Of a stretch of DNA of 64,000 nt, positions 44,428-56,096 are shown piece after piece (positions within the stretch are counted from its first letter, which is position 1; every line of letters starts with the position of its first letter). Under the pieces are notes generated by a model that was given only the letters and a program-made list of their open reading frames with translations, made no database searches and was not told the origin of the DNA. Source of the DNA: Morinoia aosen (taxonomy: Eukaryota; Arthropoda; Malacostraca; Amphipoda; Talitridae); contig CM059579.1 in NCBI GenBank assembly GCA_030386875.1, forward strand, positions 93,692,383-93,756,382, given 5' to 3'. The translations under genes and the position numbers were made by a program.

Positions 44428-45127
44428 GTGAGCTGCCTCTTTCTTTCCCACTCATTCACTCGCTTGCGTTGTTCTACATAACTTCATCTGGAAATATATA
44501 TTGAAGGAAATGATAATAATAAGCCACGGAATGTGGCTGCAACATCATTGTTTATTACCTTCTGAACGATTCCACAAATCTGTTCATGCTTGCTTCAAAT
44601 TTCAGGTTTTGATGTCCTCTATTGAACGATTTTGACAGTCTTGAAGCGAGCCTCTTCCTTGGTTGCTTCTTCAAGAACAGGATAGGTTGCTTCTGCAAAA
44701 GCAATCTAAAACTTCACGGAATATTGCTACTAATTTAATATTTTGATGGTCATCTTTTGAATGATGTTCAAAAAGTTTTTCAAGTTACGAGTGGCATAAG
44801 CGGAAGTTTTGTTTATAAATTCGTATTTCACGACACAATGTTTCGTCTTCCTGTTTTCATCATCTGTTCTAGATGATGGGCAGTTTGTCGTAAGTTATAG
44901 TTAGAGAGAACATAAAATATTATCAATTTATTTAAATATTTTGGTTTTAGAACCATCTAAACTTGAGGTTTCTTTGCCCTGGAAATCATGCGTGGCAATA
45001 CAAGTCACGCATATATTCTGCGGCCCCTCATCTCCACACACAATGGTGCCTTCATCCTTCCTCTCTTTGCAACACCTTTGTTGTGGTGAGGGATTTTGAA
45101 TTTAACTAATGTGATTTATCCATCGAG

Positions 45128-45345
45128 GTTGTGGGCGTGAGGGAGCGCAACGAGATTTACACGCTGCTGGGCGCAGCCCAGCAGCACCGGGCGGTGGCGG
45201 CCACCAGCAGGAACGAAGCAAGTTCCAGGTCGCATTCAACCTTCAGAATGGTGCTCTCTGGCTCCCATGCCATTAGATTGCAGTGAGTGACCTGAACAAA
45301 AGCCTCAGCAACCTCGGCGACGTCATCATGACGCTCGGCCAGAAG
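45128..45345 (+). pseudogene. Kinesin-14 switch I exon joined to a switch II exon tail
   Basis: 45128-45282 encodes VRERNEIYTLLGAAQQHRAV, AATSRNEASSRSHSTF and LSGSHAIRL, then a donor GTGAGT at 45283. Only eight intron bases remain before [18 protein letters not shown] (45291-45345) and its donor GTGGGT. The intron and the DLAGSE part have been deleted, fusing two exons. Confidence 0.82.
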
Positions 45346-45382
45346 GTGGGTGGTCTCTAGGGCTGCTGTATGTTTATATAGA

Positions 45383-45515
45383 TTGAAGCGAGCTTCCTGG
45401 AGATATACAATGAATAGATCAAAGACCTGTTGGCGGCACCCGAGGAGGCCATGTACCTGACATACGAAATCAAATTCAGACCCCAAATCTCCGCACACTC
45501 ACGTCACCAACCTCA
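45383..45515 (+). pseudogene. Second LEIYNE kinesin exon copy, out of order
   Basis: EASFLEIYNE, TAG, IKDLLAAPEEAMYLTYEIKF, then frame drift to a donor-like CAAG/GTGAGC. It is downstream of the switch exons although this segment precedes them in the protein, so the locus is scrambled. No matching bases at this place in copy 1. Confidence 0.8.
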
Positions 45516-45639
45516 AGGTGAGCTGCCTCTTCACCTTTCTCACTCACTCGCTTGCGTCGAAGTTACGAGTGTGAAGGGATGGGGAGAAGGGAAGGAAGGC
45601 TGGCTCAAACAGCGGGCTATTGTGACTATTGCAGCCTTG

Positions 45640-45715
45640 CAAATTTTATAATTTTTACCAAAGTCGTATTTGAATTTATCGTTTATTGTTTCTCATTTTT
45701 TGGGACTAGCGGTAA
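45640..45715. repeat. Fragment of the 18610-19545 hAT family
   Basis: Matches 19358-19433 (TTTTTACCAAAGTCGT, TCATTTTTTGGGACTAGCGG). Confidence 0.75.
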
Positions 45716-46452
45716 ACTATATTCCTTTGCTGATTTGGTACTCAACTAGTCTAATTTCTTATCTCTTCTTCCTACTATAACACGCGACTCTGGCGTGGCG
45801 AACCCACCCTCAAACACGCGACTCTGGAGTAGCGCCTTCTAAACCAAACTCGGACTCTTCAACCCTTGAAATCAAGCACTTAGCGCACTCAATATTATCG
45901 TTCTCGTGAGAAAAATTCAATCTTCATTACATTTTAGGCTGCCTGGATATGGCGAGATCTTTTCGCGACTCTCATTATTGCAGCATTATCACGTGCCGTT
46001 CCTGGGCTCGTTGTTAACGCGCTTCCAGCAACCAGACCTGGAGAGGGATTCCATAATTTGTTTCATGGTTACGTTCGATCCGTTGGAAGCATTCGTATCT
46101 ATGAACGCTCTGAAGTTTGCCTGTAGCCCAAACACACTCAGAATGGGAAAAAAATGAAGATTTTAAATTTGAAATTCCTCTACCCTTTTACGAGGTATCT
46201 CTTTGCAAATCCTTTCGTTGAGGACATCTAAGTTTTACAAATTGACCTAAAATTTTACGAATTTCTTTATTAGGCTGACTCTAACATGTCCTCAGTTTCT
46301 CCTAGTTCTATTAGTCTCTTTTCATATCATGATTGCTTCACCATTCGTGAAATGTACCTTCTACTCACAGATGTCTCTTTGAGTAACGTCATTATAACTG
46401 CGAAACGTGTTTCGTCTGTGCGGACATCTTCAAGCTTAACTGGATATTTTAA

Positions 46453-48085
46453 GGGAACCATGTTGGGGGCATCTGCAGTCCTCTCCCGATTTTTTTTTAT
46501 TGCTTTAAATGAGTTTGAGATATGTCTCCAAATGTCTAGAAATATCAGGAACGTATCCCAGAGCTGGCATCCCCCCCCCGGGAGGGGGACAGCATCCCCC
46601 TTACGGACCTTTTTTTCATTTTTGATCCTTGAGCAATGAAATTTGGTATACTGATAGGAAATAATTTAGAATCATTCATCATTCATGACAAAATGCGATT
46701 TTCTTCAAAAGAAAATGGGAAATCATAGGAAACGACATTTTTGGGGGGGTTTTCTAAATGCTTCCTCTCCTACAGTTTTTGAGCTACAGTAATGATTTTG
46801 GTGTCATTGGATGCAGAACAACGTGGACATTAAAAAAAAAATTCTCAAACTCTTAATTTTATTTTGTTTTTCATATATATATTTCATCATTCATATTCCT
46901 TAGGTAAGCATCCTCCTTCCGAATATTTTTTTTATTATTGAATTTAGAGCAATGAAATTTGGTATACTGATAGGAAATGCAATTTAGAATCATTTATCAT
47001 TTATGACAAAATGCGATTTTCTTGAAAAGAAAAGGGAAATCATGGAAAACGACATTTTTTTTGGGGGGGGGGGGTCTAAATGCTTCTTCTGATAGTTTTT
47101 GAGCTACAGTAATGATTTTGGTATCATTGGATGCAAAAAAAGAAGAAAAAAAATACTCTCAAGAAAACACAAATTTATGACGTCAATTTTGAAACACGAA
47201 TGAATTTTGAAAAACTTCCTAATGCATTGTGAAGCCCTTGTTTTTCTGCATTCAATGATACTATAATCATCACTGAAGCTCAAAAACTGTAGGAGAAGCA
47301 TCATTTTTCTTAAATCGTCGATATTGAACAATCACGACTTCCAATACATTCGTCATAATGGGGCCGAAGTTTACACAGCTAGAGCAATGTGCTTTGCTGC
47401 ATTTGGAAGTCACAGGTGTAATCTACAATTGCTGTTGACATGATTTTCAGAAATTTTTACGTGAAATTTTTTCCGTCGACTTTTTACCCTTATTCTAAAC
47501 TCTGATTATAGCTTTTTCAAAAAAAATTCTATAAATTCAGAATGAATTCAAATTCAAAAACCGGTCAGCAGCATTTTTGGAGAATACGTTGTACTTTCGC
47601 ATGCAACACACCGCATTGCTCTAGCTTTCTAAATTTCGGCCCCATTGTAACGTATATGTTATGCATATATATTTATTTATTCATCATGAATTACTCATTT
47701 TCTATGTCCCAATGCAAAAAAAAACTTGTTGAAGAAAAGTAGTTGGGAATCTGGAGATCTAGTAGTCTGCAAATTTTCATACAGTTAAATATAGCCGTCT
47801 TGACCTATATTGTAAAATACAGCATAAAATATCGAGTCAGTTATCTCAATGATCAGTCTAATGCGAAACTAGGTTAAGTGAACTCGGTTAAACTTTTTTG
47901 TACACCCTAGAATAACGTGATGGTAGGATGCCTAGGATGCCCAAGAAGTCGCTGAACTTATTCGGCCCCACAGGTAGCTATACTCAAATTTGACCGTTTA
48001 AAATTGTTTAAATACACGTAAGTCCGATAGAAAAAAATCTACGGATGGAAAATCAAGTTTTTGCCGACCAGTGAACATGGTTCCC
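46453..48085. mobile_element. TTAA-flanked TIR element, non-coding
   Basis: Ends GGGAACCATGTT and AACATGGTTCCC are flanked by TTAA on both sides (46449-46452 and 48086-48089). Copy 1 at about 10970-10985 is the empty site. TTAA duplication is the piggyBac habit, but the ends do not start CCC. No transposase. Inside, a block of about 215 bases repeats (46620-46830 and 46945-47150) and reappears inverted at 47245-47320. Confidence 0.82.
47350..47650. repeat. Nested hairpin inside the TTAA element
   Basis: AATGGGGCCGAAGTTT and AGCTAGAGCAATG on the left pair with CATTGCTCTAGCTTT and TTTCGGCCCCATT on the right. Probably a small MITE. Confidence 0.7.
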
Positions 48086-48133
48086 TTAAGGGTGGGTTCG
48101 CAGCTACACGGATCGAATGCTGGTGCAGTGACT

Positions 48134-48696
48134 CGTGGAGGGAGTATATATGGAGGGAGCATAGCCGTCTGTGAAGGGAACCAGTTTTTGAGATTTCTCC
48201 CATGTTTGTGGTAACCAATAGCCGTCTCGCAAGTGTGACGTCAGCACGGAAGCCAGTTACCTACTAACTACGCTAGGGTGCGCACATGCTCGCTGATTGC
48301 TCTTCCAGCTGTTGAGTTTATCGTAATCATTAATTTGGGATTCTAAGACTCCGAAAGATAATAAATTGTGTTTCCTCACTCGAGGACACTTAATAATATC
48401 AAAATTACTAGCAAAGATACATTAAGAGTGAAAAACTGTGAAGATTACAGGCCCTTGAATATAACAAATTAGAGAGCGACTTGCACGCGCACCTCATCCT
48501 TCGATTTGTGGAGCGGTACTAATCTTGCTTTGGCAAATGAACGAGTTGTAGAGGAGGCGAGGAGGAGCCAACTTCAGCCAAGCGTCTGTGGTTGGCTCAC
48601 GTGGGGGCCTTGCCAATGCCCCAGTCTCCCAACTTTTGCAGCTAATTTGAACCCGATTGTAATCGGCTATGCTCCCTCCATATATCCTAGCTCCAT
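48134..48696. mobile_element. 9-bp-TSD MITE, third copy
   Basis: 563 bases, same family as 20406-20975, flanked by perfect GCAGTGACT (48125-48133 and 48697-48705). The paralog near 11013-11024 is uninterrupted. Confidence 0.92.
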
Positions 48697-48705
48697 GCAG
48701 TGACT

Positions 48706-50649
48706 GCTGTGAACGCAGTGCCCAGTTCGCCTTCGGAACTTCTAACGAGAAAGGATGCTGTACAGTCATTGTAGTAAATCTTGGCAAATGGCGAGGCGGT
48801 TGAAGGAAGGTTGGTGAAATCGGGGCGTACAGTTGTGGTCAAAACTCTGTGTGGAGTTTTAGGGTGCGCATTGCGCACAGTTCCAGTATTTTGGTTATTG
48901 ACAAACGGGTTTTTGTTTTGAATGAGAATTGCCGCGTTTGTTAGCCCTTCAACGGCTCGGCGGACTTAGTCCACTTCTGCAAGTGGCCTCAATATACTGT
49001 ATTTCTAATTTAATTTGTTGTCTAGCGTGTTCTCTACGGTTCACTGTCGAGTGGCCGTTCCTTCCTCATTCTAATGTCGGTCACTACCTGATGCCAGAGT
49101 AAGTCTAATGATGGTGGTTATAATGACGGTGGTATGAGTAGAAAAATGCTGACATTAAAAGGTTAAGTGGTAAACAATTGAAATAAAAGGAAAAGTTTTG
49201 TTTCTATTTCTTTCCTGGCCTGTGCGAACTTTGTTGCAATTGAGTTTTGTGGCAACCCGTCGTTCTTTGCGCCAGGTTAGGAGTTAATTTGCGTAATGAG
49301 CTCTCATTGAATTGGTGCACGAGAACACCTAGGTATTTTGTTTAGCGTATTTGTAAACTTGTTTTTTTTTATCGAAAAATATAACCGAGATTTGATGGCT
49401 GGTTAATAGTTCTGGGAAAATAACGGATATCCGTTGTCGTTTATTGCGTAGATATAATTAATAAAATTAAACCTTCATAAAAAGTTACGAGCTTATGGTA
49501 AGGGTCCGTGGAAAGTTGCCTCACCTGTATAAGCGCTTTATAAATGGAAATAAGTGATGCAGAACCAGGATGGAAATCTACACATACTCTGTTCTCTGAA
49601 CGGTCAGTGCGAGCAATGACTTAGACTGTAAGAATGGAATACACAGAATGTGGTCACAGAAACGAGCAAAGTGGCCAATTCTTGGGTTTTCCCCCCAAGT
49701 CCTCTGTTGTTAAACACGAATCAGGTACCAAACGCATATAATAATCAATTTTCACGCTCAAGCTCCAATACATTCATGCTAACACGATGTCTGTGAACAT
49801 GGCAGTTACGCAAAATGTAGTCCCATTGTTTGTCAGTTTTGTTCGCTTGATCCTTCTTGACGTCAATACGCTGACTACTTACCTTATGAGGCACGAGGCA
49901 ATGCTGGCAGCAGCATAATCTTTACGAAAACTCTACAGTGAAAGCTTTAAAATTTCATTTAGCTGCTGGGTTTGTTAGAAACGAATCAAGGTGTAGACAA
50001 TGAAACGTACCAAAGGTAGAATTCAAATTAGGAAGGTGATGATAAAAACAAAGAGAAAAGAAACAGGTGAGAAAAGTGGCCTCATTCTGATAGGAAAGAA
50101 ATTACTTCGCATGAAAAATATGGTATGCGTTAACTGGCAGTAACAAAGCATTTCGTTACTTCTAAGTCAAAACTTTCAATTAAGCATTAAACTAATTGAA
50201 ATCACTTAATTTTACACTAGACCTATATGGCTTATTGAAGCTAATCTAATTAGCTGGTCCGATTAATGCACGGACAACTAAACGGGTTTATCTCATTTTA
50301 ATTTTTCGTCTCATCGGGGTGTCCCTTTCCCGGCCTTGCAAGCGATGACACCAGAGGAAGTCAAGATTGTGGCCGTGTAATGCCGCCTGAACTTGGCCTT
50401 CACTGAGCATCTTGGTGATTATCACCTGACTGAGCAGCTGGTAAATGGAGGTGAAGATAAAAACTGTAGTGTTAAGGCGCGTACTTACTTGTAGACATGA
50501 TGCGTAATGTGTCTATAGACCGTCTACAGACATGTCTATAGACCGTCTACAGACATGTCTATAGACCGTCTACAGACATGTCTATAGACCGTCTACAGAC
50601 ATGTCTATAGACCGTTTACAGACATGTCTATAGACCGTTGGACTCCGGT
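48706..50649 (+). repeat. Segmental duplication copy 2, block B
   Basis: Matches about 11020-12940. No gene supported. Confidence 0.88.
50488..50640. repeat. 23-bp minisatellite, copy 2
   Basis: Same unit as 12807-12933 but more copies (about 6) and more homogeneous. Confidence 0.9.
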
Positions 50650-50965
50650 TCTGCCACTATGGACCGACCGGGGCCCCGGCCCCGGCCAACCCCGGCCATT
50701 TTGGCTGACCCCGGCCCCGGCCCCGGCAAGCCCCGACAATTTTTGCAGACCCCGGCCCCGGCCCCGGCAAAATAGTGCCCTGAACCGGGGTTTTCGCCGG
50801 GGTTTTTAGTTTTTTACCATACATTTTTCACCTCAAATTAATTCGAGTCAAGGTCAATTTAATCCAAAACAAGTTCAATTTAATTCAAGTCAGATTCAAA
50901 TTAATCCGAGTCAAGTTCAAATTAATCCGAGTCAAGTTCAAATTGAGGCATGTCAAGTTCAAATT

Positions 50966-51853
50966 AAACTTGCTAAGTCTCCAGCATCAGGAGGCAGAGT
51001 GTGATTCAGATCTTTGAGCGGAGTAACATATATAAATCAATTATAAAAACTTCGTATTAACTATACATTAAAGTAGTTTTTCAATTCTACAATAATGACA
51101 ATGTGCATCCATTCAAATATTAATGTTCAAAGATAATTTTATGTTACACATGCCCATACACATAGTAGTATCGAGGATTTAATTACTCATTTAGAGATTT
51201 ATATGCGTGAAATTTCGTTTTATCACATATATAAAGTCATATATGCATGCAACTACGAAAGATTACCATTGGATGATATGTAGATTTAACCTTTGAAAGA
51301 AATATAGCAACGAAGTCTGTTTTTGCTGGTTCAAAGGATTTTTGTAAAAACAAGTTTCAATTTTTTTCATTGATCGATATGATATATTTGCTTAGGCCTA
51401 TTCATTTGAAGAGATGGCACAATTTTTATTGCTATTGTAGGATTGTATCTGTGTAGTAATGTACTCACATAAATTGTAATCAAATGGTATCGTACATAAG
51501 TACTCAATGAATCGCATTTGCTCATTTCTTGTAAAGGTTAAATCTACACATCGTCCAGTGGCAATCATTTGTAATTTGTATGCACATATGATTTCGTAAA
51601 TGTGATAAAGTGGAATTTCAGGCACGTAAATCTTTAAATGAGTGTAAATAAATCCTCGATACTATGTGTATCTGTAACATAAAAGTACCTTTGAACATAA
51701 TTATTTGAATGCATAATGCCATTAATTTTAGAATTATAAAACAACTTTAATGTGTAGTATAATACGAAGTTTTTATAATTGACTTCTAACTGTTACTCCG
51801 CTGAAAGATCTGAATCACTCTCTGCCTCTTGATGTTGGATACTTAGCAAATTT
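50966..51853. repeat. Inverted repeat inside the hAT, about 340-base arms
   Basis: Arms about 50966-51312 and 51513-51853, roughly 80% alike on opposite strands (shared AGCGGAGTAACA, ATAAAAACTTCGTATTA). Confidence 0.8.
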
Positions 51854-52733
51854 TACGACAGCTGGTTTTAATACTGCAGAAATTTTATGTATTCCTTGCT
51901 GAAGGGAAAAACGTTTTTCTTGCTCATCACATCCAACAGATACATTTTTAATACAAGAAACGCTCAAATTAACGAGGGATTTATGTCGATTATTAATTCA
52001 ACACGGGGCTGAATTAATTTGAACTTGATTTGGATTAATTTAAACTTGACTTGGATTAATTTGAACTTGACTTGGACTAATTTGAACTTGACTTTGATTA
52101 AATGGAAGTTGATTTGGGTAAATTTGAGCTTGACATGGATTAATTTGAACTTGACTTGGATTAATAATTTGAAGTGGATACAGGGTACTGTGCCTGGCTA
52201 CTCGCACGTGAAAAATTCACGTGTCTTTTAAACAAATTTAAAACGATTTCTAAAGAGATTTGCGATTTCATTGCAATCCTGAAGAACATGCAGTCACTGA
52301 GAAGAAAAAGCAGTATCTATGCTACCATCCAGTATATTTATAATCCAGTGCGCAGTTGTTGACATGAAAGAATCTCGACTTAGAGAGGTCCTATATCAGC
52401 AGTTATCGAGAAGACGCTATTTTCGTTAATTTACTTTTGTATTTCCTCTCAAATAGCTAACTGAATTTGGATACTGCGGTCCGGAATTAGTCTTGTTGTA
52501 ATTACCTTCTCTGATGGAACTTGAAACTTCTTATTCAATTAACAATTTCTCTCTATTGTATTTGGTCAGTATTATTTGGCTCCCAGTTTTTAGATAGAGT
52601 GAATGTTTCTTTTAAAGTCAGCTGTTTGCCAGTAGACGAAGACGACTTGCTACAATCGGCAGTTTTGTCACTGCTGCACCCTAAACTGTCTTTGGTTGTT
52701 TTCAATACATGGACATTTAGTTTTTCTTCTTGT

Positions 52734-52925
52734 TCATTTTTTTCTATTTTTCAATGATTTTTCGTTGTTTGGTTTTTCTTCAGCTTCCAGGAATTGATCA
52801 TTTTGTGTCGATTTTAGATGGCCCCATAAATATTTAATAGAGAAAGTTTTCTGAGATGCACCAGCCGCTCCTCGTCGTATATTTGCTTCACAAATGGTGC
52901 ACACTTCAATTTCTACACTCTTCAC
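52734..52925 (-). pseudogene. BED zinc finger of a hAT transposase
   Basis: On minus, EVCTICEANIRRG then KTFSIKYLWGHLKS: a C-x2-C pair, R-G, aromatic, and the L-x-x-H-L helix of BED fingers, which bind the transposon ends. The second His region (STQND) is changed. The frame ends soon after, and the catalytic part was not found. Confidence 0.65.
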
Positions 52926-53298
52926 CGATGTGTAAAAGTAATCCCATACTATTTACGCACTAATTTTAGTCATTATACCGGGTGTCCCACAAAAATTTCA
53001 TTGAGTTTTAATTGATTATATTTCCGCTTTAAATTTACATATTTCAATTTTCATTTTTTCAGAATGTAGTAAATTTTATTTTATTTTCGAATAATTTATG
53101 TTTTCAAAAATCGTTTGATAACAACTTAACATTGATCGATTAACTGAAACGGATAGAAAAACTAATTTTTCGAAGGAAAACATTTTAAAACATTATTGAT
53201 ATTCTTCCTTATTTTGCACTTTCCAAAAAACCGAACAAACAAAAACTTAAAAGAGTAACAAATCAATACATTAAATAAAGTTTAAATAAAAAATTAAT

Positions 53299-53571
53299 TT
53301 AGTATCCTTCGACATACCCACCATTTCTCTCAAGGCAAGCATTACTTCTAGCCACCATTAAACGAAGAGTTTTGCGGATCATTTCACCGTTTTCTTTTAG
53401 TTCTTGAAACACTTCAACTCGTTGTCGAAGAATCATTAATGGTGGAGGTGATGTTATGAAAACGCGTTCCTTCACAGTAGGTATTGAGAAATAAAGAAGA
53501 TCACCATTGCTGTTTTTAAAACTTTTCCTTCGAACAAATAGTTTTTCAGCCTCTTTCAGTAAATCGATCAC
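53299..53571 (-). pseudogene. Possible DDE transposase C-terminal fragment
   Basis: 90-residue frame ending RSNACLERNGGYVEGY. Endings of the form R-x-x-x-C-(I/L)-x-x-x-G-G-x-(F/V)-E close many Tc1/mariner/IS630-type transposases, which would fit the TIR element around it. Weak evidence. Confidence 0.35.
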
Positions 53572-53649
53572 TGTAAAGTGGTTTTTAAACGATTTTCAAA
53601 AACTTAAATTATTCGTAAAATGAAAAGAAGAACCAATATAAAATGGAAA

Positions 53650-53707
53650 GTTTTTTAATGGCAAACGTTTCGGAATCTCTGATTTTATCATCAGTGCTGT
53701 AAAACAA
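53650..53707 (-). ncRNA. Second hammerhead-like core, inverted copy
   Basis: On minus, CTGATGA (53694-53688), TAAAATC-AGA-GATTCC and GAAAC (53671-53667). Stem II is weaker (four pairs, AATC/GATT). Confidence 0.5.
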
Positions 53708-53759
53708 GGAATAAAACACTTACTGTGATATACCTTGTGAAGTACCTACTGTGAAAACC

Positions 53760-54297
53760 TACTGTGAATGCATCGTTCACAGGAAGAGGCCCTAAAATTC
53801 TTTGACTACATAAATGGATATCACGCCAAGATAAATTGAATGATAAATTGCCGTTTTTAGACGTTCTCGTAAAGAAAACTAATTCAACGTTCACCACCTC
53901 TGTTTATAGAAAACCTACATTTACGGGATTATGTACCAATTTCTTCAGTTGTATTTACAAGGATTATAGTAAAACAAGTGTCACTACATTATTGCATAGA
54001 GCATACTGTATTTCAAATTTATATAAAATATTTCATGACGAAGTGAAATATATCACAAAGTTACTTTTACAAAATAAATACCCTGTATCTTTAATTAACA
54101 ATCTGGTTAAAAAGGTTTTAGACAAAAAACTTTCCCCTCCGTGTACAATTCTGACCGCACTAAAGCACAAAGTTTTCGTCGAGCTCTTTTTCTTGGGGTA
54201 TCTTTTCAAGGATATGGGAAAGGATCTTTTATCTCTGATACACTCTCATTTTCCTTTCATTGACGTGTTACCATTTTATAGAAATAGTTTTAAATAA
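53760..54297 (+). pseudogene. Penelope-like reverse transcriptase, C-terminal part
   Basis: EEALKFFDYINGYHAKI (about 53780-53830) is followed, after a frame slip, by NDKLPFLDVLVKKTNSTFTT, SVYRKPTFTGLCTNFFS and LLHRAYCISNLYKIF. This is typical of the C-terminal part of Penelope reverse transcriptases. The catalytic YADD region is absent (5' truncation). The endonuclease is in another frame. Confidence 0.85.
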
Positions 54298-54302
54298 GTT
54301 CA

Positions 54303-54671
54303 TTTTTCAATAGGAAAGAGCGTTTGGAAGAGTGCCTGAGAAATGGTTGTGTCTACTTGTATAAATGTGATTGCTGCCTGCAGTCCTATGTTGGAAGTAC
54401 TACACTCCAGCAATTTATTCGTCACAGCAGCCAACACTCTGGTATCTCCCTTAGAATCGGCCGTCCATACTCATCTCCCTCCCAGTCAGCCATCAGAGAT
54501 CATTGCCATAGTTCAAACCACCCTTTCAAAAGTTCCAATTTCTCCATACTTTGTAGAACTACAAAGGAATTTGACCATAGAATTTTGGAATCATTGTTCA
54601 TTTTTACCCATAGACCTCAGCTGAATAATGATCAAAGTGCGATGAAATTAAATATTGCCCCAACTGTGTAA
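54303..54671 (+). pseudogene. Penelope-like GIY-YIG endonuclease domain
   Basis: NGCVYLYKCDCCLQSYVGST is the GIY-YIG block in its Penelope form (VYLY..SYVG). It is followed by RHSSQHSGISLRIGRP, SAIRDHCHSSNHPF, FSILCRTTKEFDHRILESLF and RPQLNN. The CCHH-like zinc insert (K-C-D-C-C) is visible. The domain nicks DNA to prime insertion. A frame slip near 54300 separates it from the reverse transcriptase part. Confidence 0.88.
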
Positions 54672-54934
54672 ATAGGAGTGTGTTGGAATGTGTGTGTGTC
54701 CGTGTGTGTGTGTGTGTTTTGTGTGTGTGTATGCAGTTCTGTTACTTTGTGTATATGTTATTGTGTGTTGGTTTGATTGCTAGAATTTAGGTGTATGTGT
54801 ACGTGTGGCTTCGAATGTTTAAGAGAAATTGTGTTTTCATTTTTAATGGTTAGGAATAGCTATTTTTCGATAAAGGTATAGTGATATTAATTTCTTATAG
54901 CTTTTTCGCAATTTGTTCATTATCGTTTTTCATT

Positions 54935-54998
54935 CCTTGTTTTACAGCACTGATGATGGAATCAGAGATTCCGAAACGTTTGCCATTAAAAGAATGTT
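54935..54998 (+). ncRNA. Hammerhead-ribozyme-like core, Penelope pseudo-LTR
   Basis: CTGATGA (54950-54956), then a perfect 6-bp stem GGAATC-AGA-GATTCC (54958-54972), then GAAAC (54973-54977): the invariant hammerhead core around stem II, with one unpaired T. Outer pairing is possible (CATTC upstream, GAATG at about 54991). Stem III and the cleavage position are not certain. Hammerheads are known in Penelope-like elements. Confidence 0.65.
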
Positions 54999-55450
54999 CC
55001 CTTTTATAATGGTTCTTCTTTTCATTTTACGTATTAGATTTCCCCAAAAAATTGCCCTTTTAATTCTATTAAATTATTCGAAAAGGAAACAAGATTTACC
55101 ACATTGTGAAAAAAGATAATTCAAATATGGTAATTTAAAGCGGAGATATAATCAATTAAAAAGTCGGGACATTTTTGTGGAACACCCGGTACATTAAATT
55201 ACTATAATTGTTTCTGTATTAATTAATTCAACAAGCCCTGCAACTGCAAGTCTACAAACTTTATTAACTTGACATAAATACACACCCAACCGCGACCGTA
55301 ATTCAACATGCATTGAGCCACTAACCGGCGTTAAGCATTACGTCGTCGTGACACGCCCTGACGCGGGCTGAACCCCGGCCCCGGCCATATCAAACTTGTT
55401 GACCCCGGCCCCGGCCAAATTTTCAACCCCGGTCGGTCTATATCTGCCAC

Positions 55451-56096
55451 GTCTAGCGTCCACACTACGATTTGAATTTCTCGTCTCATCCCTGACAGTG
55501 CGTCATGTAGAACATTGCTTTGTGCGGAGTAAATTCCTGCTTTGCGATAATTGCTAGTGAAAGAACGAGAAAACGTAAATGTTGGTGGAGTCGCGAAGTT
55601 CGCAGAAGGACCTAGTTTCGGAATTTCATTATTGAATAAATTAAGACTGGAAGACTCCATGGGTTTTCGAAATTTCACACGACTAACCCCTTCTGATTTC
55701 ATAGATTTGCTTCTTATGGTTGATGGACTGATAACGAAAAAGAATACAAACTTCAGATAATCTACCTCAGCTTCACTTCGACTAGCAGTCACACTGCGTT
55801 TCTTAGCAAGTGGAGACTCTTTCACGAACCTCATGAGTACCTTGAGAATATCTAAGCAGGCAATATCGCAAATGGTACCAGAGGTTTGCGAAGTAATTAT
55901 CTCATCATTAAAGCAACATGTAAAGGTATGTATATAACACGAATTTACATTAAACGAATGAATTTATTAAGTTTTGGACCTCCTTTCGAATACGCTCCGC
56001 ACTCGTGCAAAGAGGGGTATATCTTGCAGAAAAAAATGCCCTTGGCCCATGATAACTCACGTATATTATAATTAAAAAAACATTAGTCAGGGCTTA
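55451..56096 (+). repeat. Segmental duplication copy 2, block C
   Basis: Matches 12941-13576 and contains the second PIF/Harbinger relic. Confidence 0.88.
55517..55929 (+). pseudogene. PIF/Harbinger transposase exon, copy 2
   Basis: Same exon as 12995-13417 (GFRNFTRLTPSDF and LAVTLRFLASGDSF). Here the start region reads ATGTAG, two bases are lost in GCGAAGTTCGCAG, and the shared TAA after NTNFR is present. The shared TAA predates the duplication. Confidence 0.8.

Larger units (their letters stand above)
45295..46448 (+). repeat. Segmental duplication copy 2, block A
   Basis: Matches 10180-10975 with an extra piece at about 45372-45718 (kinesin exon copy plus hAT fragment). Includes the degenerate HVPF exon at 45975-46070. 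Confidence 0.85.
53600..55040 (+). mobile_element. Penelope-like element with inverted terminal pseudo-LTRs
   Basis: A 5'-truncated Penelope-like retroelement flanked by inverted copies of a segment (53600-53710 and 54930-55040) sharing AAAATGAAAAGAAGAACCA and a hammerhead-like core. Coding parts are the region after reverse transcriptase and a GIY-YIG endonuclease. Confidence 0.85.
52976..55191. mobile_element. TIR element (TACCGGGTG ends) nested in the hAT
   Basis: Inverted ends of about 130 bases starting TACCGGGTGT(C/T)CCACAAAA, with CATTA on both outer sides (52971-52975 and 55192-55196). A TA duplication with ends CCGGGTG is equally possible. A Penelope-like element sits inside. Confidence 0.78.
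50658..55442 (-). mobile_element. hAT element with GGCCCCGG-rich ends, 4.8 kb, 8-bp TSD
   Basis: Termini TATGGACCGACCGGGG and its inverse (one mismatch) are flanked by perfect TCTGCCAC (50650-50657 and 55443-55450). Copy 1 (about 12931-12945) shows the empty site. Both ends have repeated CCCCGGCC blocks. Further in, AATTAATCCGAGTCAAGTTC-type motifs are repeated at 50840-50960 and inverted at 52012-52165. A BED zinc finger remnant supports hAT. A second element (52976-55191) is nested inside. Confidence 0.9.
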
